This document shows positions 15,288 through 24,196 of a stretch of DNA of 30,784 nucleotides, one piece after another (the stretch's first letter is position 1; each line of letters starts with the position of its first letter). The stretch comes from DAIOGN01 sp036745245 (GTDB taxonomy: Bacteria; Zixibacteria; MSB-5A5; JAUVRN01): NCBI GenBank assembly GCA_036745245.1, contig DAIOGN010000026.1, positions 1 through 30,784 on the forward strand, read 5' to 3'. The position numbers and the translations under genes are program-made. The notes under the pieces are model-generated. The model had not been told where the DNA came from. It saw nothing but the letters and a program-made list of their open reading frames with translations, and searched no databases.

Positions 15288-16112
15288 ATGACAATGACCT
15301 GCCGCCATGGTCTGGTTTGGGCTCGGTTTCTCAAGTTCCCGCTGGCCATCGCTTTTTTCATAGGCGGCCAGGAAGAGGCCGGAGCACAGAGCCCCTACCA
15401 GCTCAGGTCCAACCGCGAGTGGACGCTCCTTGGTGTAGGCGCCGCCCTGGGTCTGTCGGGGCTGGCACTCATCGACGACATCGAGCCCTTCACCGAAAAC
15501 GAACTCTCGGCTCTGAACACGCAAGACATCAACTCATTCGACCGCTCCGGCATGGAGCCTTATCGCGAGGCGACCGCCGGAGACGTGATGAAGTACGCGT
15601 CCTTTGCCCTGCCGTTGACCCTGTTCATCGACACCCGCACACGTCAGGACTGGAAAACGCTGGGCGTGATGTGGGGCGAGGTGTTGCTCGTCGAAGCGGG
15701 CTTCACCGCCATCACGAAGGGCCTGGTGCGACGCACACGTCCTTACGCGTACGACCCCGACGCTCCGCTCGACCAAAGAACCAGCACGGACGCCCGCGTG
15801 TCGTTTTACTCGGGTCACACCAGCGTCACGGCGGCCACCTGCTTCTATCTGGCCAGAGTGTACTCCGACTATCCGATGTCCGGAACCACCAAGACCATCG
15901 CCTGGAGCGTTGCCGCGGTGTATCCGGCGGTGGTGGGGCTCCTTCGCGTGGATTCCGGTCACCACTTCCGCACCGACGTGCTCACCGGCTACCTGGTGGG
16001 TGCAGCCGTCGGGATTCTGATTCCCCAGCTTCATCGGGCGTCCGGCAACGAGGACTCGTCCATCGGTGCCGCCGCGTCGGGCGGTCGGTTTGCGCTCACG
16101 TTCAACTTCTAG
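15288..16112 (+). CDS. PAP2-family phosphatase (type 2 phosphatidic acid phosphatase)
   Basis: About 274 residues. The PAP2 active site is present as three motifs: KGLVRRTRPY (KxxxxxxRP), SFYSGHTS (a variant of PSGH with Tyr for Pro), and RVDSGHHFRTD (SRxxxxxHxxxD-like, with His and Asp). Such enzymes remove phosphate from lipid phosphates or undecaprenyl diphosphate at the membrane. A signal-like segment (FLKFPLAIAFFIGG) leads the protein, hydrophobic helices lie around the motifs, and the C-terminus ends in an outer-membrane-like strand (RFALTFNF). The start is uncertain: ATG codons at 15258, 15288 and 15294 are all possible and none has a clear ribosome-binding site. The substrate is unknown. 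Confidence 0.85.
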   Translation: MTMTCRHGLVWARFLKFPLAIAFFIGGQEEAGAQSPYQLRSNREWTLLGVGAALGLSGLALIDDIEPFTENELSALNTQDINSFDRSGMEPYREATAGDVMKYASFALPLTLFIDTRTRQDWKTLGVMWGEVLLVEAGFTAITKGLVRRTRPYAYDPDAPLDQRTSTDARVSFYSGHTSVTAATCFYLARVYSDYPMSGTTKTIAWSVAAVYPAVVGLLRVDSGHHFRTDVLTGYLVGAAVGILIPQLHRASGNEDSSIGAAASGGRFALTFNF

Positions 16113-16116
16113 ACGC

Positions 16117-16140
16117 ACGCCGCTCCACTTTGCGCGGCGT
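16117..16140 (+). terminator. Weak hairpin after PAP2 gene
   Basis: ACGCCGC (16117-16123) pairs with GCGGCGT (16134-16140) around a ten-base loop, four bases after the stop. No T-run follows, so it may be an attenuated or Rho-assisted end at best. Confidence 0.3.
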
Positions 16141-16168
16141 TGCTTGGAATAATTCGAACGCTTTTGGG

Positions 16169-16210
16169 GTCCCGGTAGTAAGAGCAGCTAACAAGGCTTA
16201 CCTGTGGGAC
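16169..16210 (+). promoter_or_regulatory. Possible structured leader before VWA gene
   Basis: GTCCC (16169-16173) pairs with GGGAC (16206-16210), enclosing a second stem GTAAG (16178-16182) with CTTAC (16197-16201); the two stems are separated by a symmetric four-by-four internal loop. It lies in the 156-base gap before the VWA gene. It matches no riboswitch I recognise and may be chance. Confidence 0.25.
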
Positions 16211-16268
16211 GGGGCTCGGGTCTCCGGGACAACACATAGCTCCAAGCGGGATCCCCGAGAGAGGTACC

Positions 16269-18278
16269 ATGATGTCCTTTGTTCAAACTTTGCGTACTGC
16301 GCGGCCGCAGGGCCCGCGCGTCACCATCCTGCTGGTTGTGGTCGCGGCGTCGGCCGTGGCTCTGAGCTTCCTGTGGGCCAGCCCCACCGGACGAATCTCA
16401 GGGAGGGTGACCCATCTGCACACCGGCGCACCGATCGCATCGGCGACCGTCCTGGTGGACAGCACAATGTTGGGCGCGCAAACCGATCCGGACGGCTACT
16501 ACACCATTCTGAACGTACCGCCCGGCGCGTACTCGCTCACGGTGAAGGTCGTTGGCTATGAGCCGCAATTTCGCGCCGGAGTGCAGGTGGTGGCTGACTC
16601 CGCGGTCACCGCCGACTTCCTGCTGGTCGCAGCGAAAGTCGAGGCGGACACGATTGCGGCTGCGCTCTCGCCCCAGGTCATACACTTCAATAAGGCTGGC
16701 GACCTGGACGGCTCGGCCGGCGAGGTGATGGCCTTGTCGCCTCCGTTCCTGTACAGCGTTCGGACCGACAACTACATTGCTCAGCGCCAGATGCCGGGCT
16801 GCGTGATGGAGCCCGACCAGCTCGGATACCTTCGCTACGGCGCTCCCTTCGGCACGGAGGAATACTCTCCGCTTCCGGAGAACCGCTTCCTCGACGTGGT
16901 CGGCAATCCCCTCTCCACGTTTTCCATCGACGTGGACGCGGCCTCCTACGGCAACACGCGGCGATTCATCCGTCAGGAGACCTTGCCGCCCAAGGACGCA
17001 GTGCGCATCGAAGAGCTGGTGAATTACTTCGACTACGATTACCCGATTCCCGACGGCGAACACCCGTTCTCCGTCACGGTGGAGCAGTCCGACTGCCCGT
17101 GGCAGGAAGGTCACCGACTCATCCACATCGGCTTGCAGGGACGCAAGTTTACGGGGTCCGAACTGCCGTCGTCGAACCTCGTGTTTCTGATCGACGTGTC
17201 GGGTTCGATGCAGCCCGAGAACAAGCTTCCCCTGGTGCAGAAGGCGTTTGGCCTTCTGGTGAATCAGCTGCGCGCCTCCGATCGCGTGGCCATCGTGGTG
17301 TACGCCGGCGCCGCGGGTCTGGTGCTTCCCTCCACACGCGGATCCGAGAAGCAGGCGATTCACGATGCCATCGGCCGGCTTTCAGCCGGTGGGTCCACGG
17401 CGGGTGCCGCCGGCATTCAACTGGCCTACCAGGTGGCGCAGGAACACTTCATCAAGGGCGGCAACAACCGCATCATCCTGGCCACCGACGGCGACTTCAA
17501 CGTGGGCACCAGCAGCACAGGCGAGCTGGTGGACCTGATCGAGAATAAGCGCAAGGCCGGCGTGTTTCTCACGATCCTGGGCTTTGGTATGGGCAATCTC
17601 AAGGACTCGCGCTTGGAGCAGCTGGCCGACAAGGGCAACGGCAACTACGCCTACATCGACAACATGCGGGAAGCCCACAAGGTGTTCGTCACGGAACTCA
17701 CGGGTACGTTGTTCACAATCGCCAAGGATGTAAAGCTGCAGATTGAATTCAATCCGGCTCGCGTCGCGTCCTATCGCCTGATCGGCTATGAAAACCGCAT
17801 GCTGGCCAAGGAAGACTTCGCAGACGACCGCGTGGACTCGGGTGAACTCGGGGCGGGCCACACGGTGACCGCGCTGTACGAAGTGGTTCCGGCCGATGGC
17901 CGCCACAGAGGCTCCGTGGACTCCCTGCGCTACCAAAGCCAGCCGGCTCAGCCCGAAGCCTTGTACAGCGGCGAAGTGCTCACGCTCAAGCTGCGCTACA
18001 AGCGACCCGACTCCGACACGAGCCGCCTCATGGTGGCGCAGGTGCTGGATCGTCCGGTCGAACTGGCGCACAGCTCGAACAATTTCCGGTTCTCCGCCGC
18101 GGTGGCGGAGTACGGGCTGTTGCTGCGCGACTCCGACCACAAGGGCACCGCCAGTTGGCCTCAGGTACTGGAGCTTGCGAAAGGCTCGCTCGGAAGCGAT
18201 CACGAAGGGTTCCGGGCGGAATTCGTAGACCTGGCCCACAACGCCTCGCGGTTGTCATCGATGCAGGCTTCGCGCTAG
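16269..18278 (+). CDS. VWA-domain surface protein (YfbK-like) with N-terminal CarboxypepD_reg-like domain
   Basis: A 669-residue protein. One hydrophobic segment near residues 18-36 anchors or exports it. Residues about 41-105 form a carboxypeptidase-regulatory-like beta-sandwich (GRISGRVTHLHTGAPIASA to PPGAYSLTVKVVGYEP). From about 215 it follows the YfbK pattern: STFSIDVDAASYGNTRRFI, then a von Willebrand A domain with the metal-site motif DVSGSM near residue 309 and a later TDGDFNVG, then a DUF3520-like C-terminal region (YRLIGYENRMLAKEDFADD). The ATG has AGAGG five bases upstream, and a second ATG follows directly. Role unknown; VWA domains bind protein ligands through a metal ion. It ends at a strong terminator. 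Confidence 0.88.
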   Translation: MMSFVQTLRTARPQGPRVTILLVVVAASAVALSFLWASPTGRISGRVTHLHTGAPIASATVLVDSTMLGAQTDPDGYYTILNVPPGAYSLTVKVVGYEPQFRAGVQVVADSAVTADFLLVAAKVEADTIAAALSPQVIHFNKAGDLDGSAGEVMALSPPFLYSVRTDNYIAQRQMPGCVMEPDQLGYLRYGAPFGTEEYSPLPENRFLDVVGNPLSTFSIDVDAASYGNTRRFIRQETLPPKDAVRIEELVNYFDYDYPIPDGEHPFSVTVEQSDCPWQEGHRLIHIGLQGRKFTGSELPSSNLVFLIDVSGSMQPENKLPLVQKAFGLLVNQLRASDRVAIVVYAGAAGLVLPSTRGSEKQAIHDAIGRLSAGGSTAGAAGIQLAYQVAQEHFIKGGNNRIILATDGDFNVGTSSTGELVDLIENKRKAGVFLTILGFGMGNLKDSRLEQLADKGNGNYAYIDNMREAHKVFVTELTGTLFTIAKDVKLQIEFNPARVASYRLIGYENRMLAKEDFADDRVDSGELGAGHTVTALYEVVPADGRHRGSVDSLRYQSQPAQPEALYSGEVLTLKLRYKRPDSDTSRLMVAQVLDRPVELAHSSNNFRFSAAVAEYGLLLRDSDHKGTASWPQVLELAKGSLGSDHEGFRAEFVDLAHNASRLSSMQASR

Positions 18279-18301
18279 GTCGCAGCTGTTGGCGGTGTAC
18301 G

Positions 18302-18337
18302 GAACGTGGGCACCTCCGGGCGCCCACGTTCGTTTTT
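18302..18337. terminator. Rho-independent terminator
   Basis: GAACGTGGGC (18302-18311) pairs perfectly with GCCCACGTTC (18322-18331) around a ten-base loop and is followed by GTTTTT. It lies between the convergent VWA and metalloprotease genes. Confidence 0.9.
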
Positions 18338-18352
18338 CGCCGGGACCGGCGA

Positions 18353-19687
18353 TCAATGGCATTCCACGGTGCCCGCCACGAGGCTGCACACATCACAAGG
18401 GGTCGAGCCGCCCTTGAACACGTGATTGACGAGGCCGATGACATCCGCCGAGGTCACGCTCCCGCTGCAGTTGGTGTCACCGGATGCGGTGCAGGGGGCA
18501 GGGTCCAAACCGTCTTTGAACACGTAGTTCACCAGTCTGATCACGTCGGCGGAGGTGAGAGAACCCGAGACGTTGACGTCGCCGGTGAGCACGATGGCGC
18601 AATCGCACGCATCCCCCACACCGTCACCATCTTCGTCTTCCTGGCAGGGATTGTACACACCCGGGCAATTCTCGGCCGCATCTCCCCAGCTGTCCCCGTC
18701 GAGGTCCCCCGATGAGGTGGCCCCGGGCGGCGGAATCACCGAGTCGCATTCCAGCCAGGAGGTGAGTTCCGCCGTAAGCCAGCAGTTCAGGCGCCCCGAT
18801 TGTTGTGTTGAGAACTCGCTGGTGCAGGAGGGGTGCGCATAGCCCATGAAATTCTGGATCATGGTGGGTCCCCAGGGCAGGCCCGTACAGGCATCGGTGC
18901 CGCCGGGAGGACTGCAGGTGAAGTTGATCGGCGAGGGGTCGGTGTCGGAGCAGAGATCCCCAAGCTCATCGCCGCCAAAGCCTCCCGCGTGCTCGTAACA
19001 GGGCCCGCAGACGGTCACTTCCGAAACGCCCCGTTGTGTATGGTACAGTCCGAGCACGTGTCCCACCTCGTGCGTGAAGAGATTCCCGCCGCCATAAAAC
19101 CAGTTGTCGTCCACCACGATGCCACCCAGGGTGCCGAGCGCCTGCCCGTTCCAGGGAAAGACGGCCACACCGCCAGAGGGTACCGTATTGGCCAGATAGA
19201 CGTTGAGGAAGCTGTCCGTTTCATGAGCCCAGGCGACTTTCATGAGGTTTGCCTCGCCGCCTATGAGGGTGTCCAGATTGCGATACTGGGTGGAGTGGAC
19301 CACTCGCTCCTGCCACACGAAACGCAATCGGTGAAGACCGAACGTGGCGTTCAGGCTGGCCATCTGCGCTTCCACGGCGGCCGCGCTCACGGCACGGTTT
19401 GTGCCGTCATCGTTGGCCATCACCTGTACATACATGCGGAGGATGCGCCATGGCTGCCCGACCGTGGGGATGAACTCGTCCCGAGTGGCCGCAAAGTCGC
19501 ACTCCCCGAAGGTGGGGCAGGCCAGCGCTGCGCCAGCCGCGCCGGGAGGCAACTCCATGACCGTGGCGCAGGCTGGAAACCCTTGAGGTTCGAAGGCGAG
19601 CGCCCTCGTCGCGGAGGCCACGCCGGTTGGCACCAGGGCCCAAGCCGTCCACACGGCTGCCATGCTCTTCCACTTTGCCGCACTCAT
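18353..19687 (-). CDS. Secreted pappalysin-type (M43) zinc protease with TSP3 and dockerin repeats
   Basis: A 444-residue secreted protease. A signal peptide (about residues 1-31) is followed by a pro-region and a metzincin catalytic domain. The zinc site HEVGHVLGLYH (near 206-216) fits HExxHxxGxxH, and the Met-turn NFMGYAHPSC lies near residue 278, as in pappalysin M43 proteases. A thrombospondin type 3-like calcium repeat (DLDGDSWGDAAENCPG, DEDGDGVGDACDC) leads to two dockerin type I-like repeats (GDVNVSGSLTSADVIRLVNYVF and GDTNCSGSVTSADVIGLVNHVF). In many FCB-group genomes such repeats end secreted proteins without any cellulosome. GAGG lies five to six bases before the ATG. It is likely extracellular; the substrate is unknown. 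Confidence 0.9.
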   Translation of the reverse strand: MSAAKWKSMAAVWTAWALVPTGVASATRALAFEPQGFPACATVMELPPGAAGAALACPTFGECDFAATRDEFIPTVGQPWRILRMYVQVMANDDGTNRAVSAAAVEAQMASLNATFGLHRLRFVWQERVVHSTQYRNLDTLIGGEANLMKVAWAHETDSFLNVYLANTVPSGGVAVFPWNGQALGTLGGIVVDDNWFYGGGNLFTHEVGHVLGLYHTQRGVSEVTVCGPCYEHAGGFGGDELGDLCSDTDPSPINFTCSPPGGTDACTGLPWGPTMIQNFMGYAHPSCTSEFSTQQSGRLNCWLTAELTSWLECDSVIPPPGATSSGDLDGDSWGDAAENCPGVYNPCQEDEDGDGVGDACDCAIVLTGDVNVSGSLTSADVIRLVNYVFKDGLDPAPCTASGDTNCSGSVTSADVIGLVNHVFKGGSTPCDVCSLVAGTVECH

Positions 19688-19845
19688 CGATCCTCTTCTC
19701 TGCGGGGCTACTCAGGTCTTAAATATGTAACTACTTACCTATAAAAAGTCCCTGGCCGGGAGATCGGAATCGCGAAGGGTGGGATTACTTCGTCAACGGA
19801 GGCGGAGGGCGGGTCCCGGACAGTGCCGGGGGCACGTTTTCGCGT

Positions 19846-20271
19846 TCACTCGGGCGAGCGCCACTTCAAGCCGGGAAACCGTGCATAGTCGCGATCGAGC
19901 GTGATCCACTCGCAGCCCGACTCGATCGCCAGAGCAGCGAACCAGGCGTCGGGTACGAGTTTTCCGCGAGCTTCCACGTCACGGCAAAGTCTCACGAAGA
20001 TCGCCCAATGTTGTTCCCCAGGCTGAATCACTTCGCGATTGGGCAGGCCAAGAAGGGCTTCCGAGAAATCGATGACTTCGGCCAGTGTGCTTGCCTTAGC
20101 AAAGACCTTTCGGTGAGTGGTGATTCGAATCACCGCACTGAGGACCTCGGGTGAGAGCCCAAATCGCGACTCGCCCCGCACGGTCTCGTCGAGCCACCTG
20201 CGACATCGCGTATGGTCGGAGGCATCCGACCTGAAGGCATGAATCAAAACGTTGCAGTCTGCCAGTGTCAT
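19846..20271 (-). CDS. vapC: PIN-domain ribonuclease toxin (VapC family), locus 2
   Basis: A 141-residue PIN-domain protein. The acidic cluster is present as Asp5 (LADCNVLIHAF), Glu42 (SPEVLSAVIR), Asp108 (VPDAWFAALAIESG) and Asp126/Asp128 (TLDRDYARFPGL), as expected for a magnesium-dependent RNase. It starts at ATG 20271, which overlaps the antitoxin stop as ATGA, so the two genes are translationally coupled. The ADCNVLIHAFR opening places it in a different VapC subgroup from locus 1. It is downstream in the operon, and its 3' end lies about 160 bases from the protease gene upstream region. Confidence 0.9.
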   Translation of the reverse strand: MTLADCNVLIHAFRSDASDHTRCRRWLDETVRGESRFGLSPEVLSAVIRITTHRKVFAKASTLAEVIDFSEALLGLPNREVIQPGEQHWAIFVRLCRDVEARGKLVPDAWFAALAIESGCEWITLDRDYARFPGLKWRSPE

Positions 20272-20510
20272 ACGCCGTCCAGAATGTCCCAAATCTCTCC
20301 GGAATTATTGAGGTCAATTCCGGGAAGTACGCCACCTGTGGCTTTTGAGATGGGGATTCTGACTCTGGCCTTCCTGCGATCCCGTTGGGCTCTGGAAAGA
20401 ACGATCAAGAGCCCCTCCTCGATCATGGAGGTCAGCGTGCGTCCCTCGTCGGCCGCGCGCTTTTTAGCGCGTCGCAAGAGGTCGTCTCTCAGTCTCACTG
20501 TGGTCCTCAT
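20268..20510 (-). CDS. vapB: Ribbon-helix-helix antitoxin (VapB family), locus 2
   Basis: An 80-residue protein. RTTVRLRDDLLRRAKKRAADEGRTLTSMIEEGLL is a typical ribbon-helix-helix DNA-binding domain, followed by a linker and a C-terminal toxin-binding tail (LPGIDLNNSGEIWDILDGV). ATG 20510 gives the standard MRTTVRL beginning. An upstream ATG at 20546 would start inside the promoter and is rejected. There is no ribosome-binding site; the start codon is where transcription should begin. It should repress its own operon through the palindrome overlapping the -35 box. Confidence 0.88.
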   Translation of the reverse strand: MRTTVRLRDDLLRRAKKRAADEGRTLTSMIEEGLLIVLSRAQRDRRKARVRIPISKATGGVLPGIDLNNSGEIWDILDGV

Positions 20511-20517
20511 ACCAGTG

Positions 20518-20546
20518 AATATATCGGCTAGACATATATATGTCAA
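20518..20546 (-). promoter_or_regulatory. vapBC-2 promoter with palindromic operator
   Basis: On the minus strand TTGACA (20541-20546, perfect -35), a 17-base spacer and TATATT (20518-20523, five of six) precede the vapB ATG by seven bases. A perfect 14-bp palindrome, GACATATATATGTC (20531-20544), covers most of the -35 box and spacer and is a natural operator for the antitoxin. The predicted transcription start falls on or beside the ATG. Confidence 0.8.
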
Positions 20547-20623
20547 AACGCGGGCTCACGAACCCAAGGTACTCTTCCGTCAGACGCCTAGAATCACATT
20601 CTGAATCACAAGTCCAATCCCCG

Positions 20624-20652
20624 TTGGCGCGGCCTGACAGCGAGCGTATATT
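20624..20652 (+). promoter_or_regulatory. Candidate uvrA promoter
   Basis: TTGGCG (20624-20629), a 17-base spacer and TATATT (20647-20652) lie about 50 bases before the uvrA start. No LexA-type box is recognised nearby. It is divergent from the vapBC-2 promoter about 80 bases away. Confidence 0.5.
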
Positions 20653-20700
20653 GCGGGTTCGACCTGGGGCCAAGCCCAGGCGATTCCGCATCGTAAGTTC

Positions 20701-23607
<2,907 letters not shown>

Positions 23608-23654
23608 CCCCAATCCTAAGGCCTTTGCAACACACCCACACAAGGAGTGCGCAC

Positions 23655-23900
23655 ATGGAACCCAAGCCGACCATCGCCCAGAAGTGCCCCTACGTCAAGG
23701 ACGAGAAGGCGGGCAAATACGCCTGGTGTGCCTGCGGCGAGTCGAAGAATCAGCCCTACTGCGACGGCAGTCACAAGGCGGCCGGACTGTTCCGGTCGCT
23801 GAAGGTGGAGCTTGCGGAAGACCAGCGCGTGAAGTGGTGCGGATGCAAGCACACCAAGAATCCACCGTTCTGCGACGGCAGCCACCACACCTGCGAGTGA
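23655..23900 (+). CDS. Double-CDGSH iron-sulfur protein
   Basis: An 81-residue protein with two CDGSH zinc-finger-type motifs: CACGESKNQPYCDGSH (Cys25-His40) and CGCKHTKNPPFCDGSH (Cys62-His77). Each should hold one 2Fe-2S cluster with three Cys and one His ligand, as in mitoNEET-related proteins. Bacterial members are thought to act in redox or cluster transfer; the partner is unknown. The start is clear from AAGGAG seven bases before ATG 23655. There is no signal peptide or membrane helix, so it is cytoplasmic. It lies 47 bases after uvrA and just before a long palindrome that could end the transcript. Confidence 0.94.
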   Translation: MEPKPTIAQKCPYVKDEKAGKYAWCACGESKNQPYCDGSHKAAGLFRSLKVELAEDQRVKWCGCKHTKNPPFCDGSHHTCE

Positions 23901-23923
23901 GGCCCGCTTTTGGCCACCGCCTC

Positions 23924-24102
23924 AGAACTGGCTTCAACATACCCCTCGGCTGCGAAGGGCTGCGAGGGGCGAGCTCTTCGTCCTCGGTCGAAAACGTCCT
24001 CAACGGCCCGCTTCGGGCCGCCTCCGGTCGTTTTCGGCCTCGCTCCTCGATCTCCCCACTCTCGCACCTTCTCGCTTCGAGGCGCCTGTTGAAGCCAGTT
24101 CT
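23924..24102. repeat. 179-bp imperfect palindrome with perfect 16-bp ends
   Basis: The outer 16 bases (23924-23939, AGAACTGGCTTCAACA) are exactly inverted at 24087-24102. Inner parts pair too: CGAAAACG (23989-23996) with CGTTTTCG (24029-24036), and CGGCCCG (24004-24010) with CGGGCCG (24014-24020) around a CTT loop. All pairs share one centre near 24012.5, and the intervening parts align imperfectly. The whole could fold into one long hairpin. It is either an RNA structure such as a terminator or a non-coding mobile repeat. No target duplication is evident at the ends. Confidence 0.85.
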
Positions 24103-24107
24103 AGCTA

Positions 24108-24196
24108 TTTGGCCGGGCTCTTCCCGGATGTATCTTACCTTCTGATGTACCCGGGGTGGCGGTCCCACCCGCTCCCCGGCCAAAAGGAGGGCTACC
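24108..24196 (+). promoter_or_regulatory. Structured 5' leader of transketolase gene
   Basis: TTTGGCCGGG (24108-24117) is the exact inverse of CCCGGCCAAA (24175-24184), enclosing smaller hairpins such as CCGGG-CTCTT-CCCGG. The last stem base abuts the ribosome-binding site AAGGAGG (24184-24190), and the ATG is at 24197. The stem could hold or release the ribosome-binding site. It fits no known riboswitch that I recognise. Confidence 0.45.

Noticed and set aside
23901..24107. CRISPR array or tandem repeat in the gap after the CDGSH gene
   Set aside because: The repetition is inverted with a single centre, not direct repeats with spacers.
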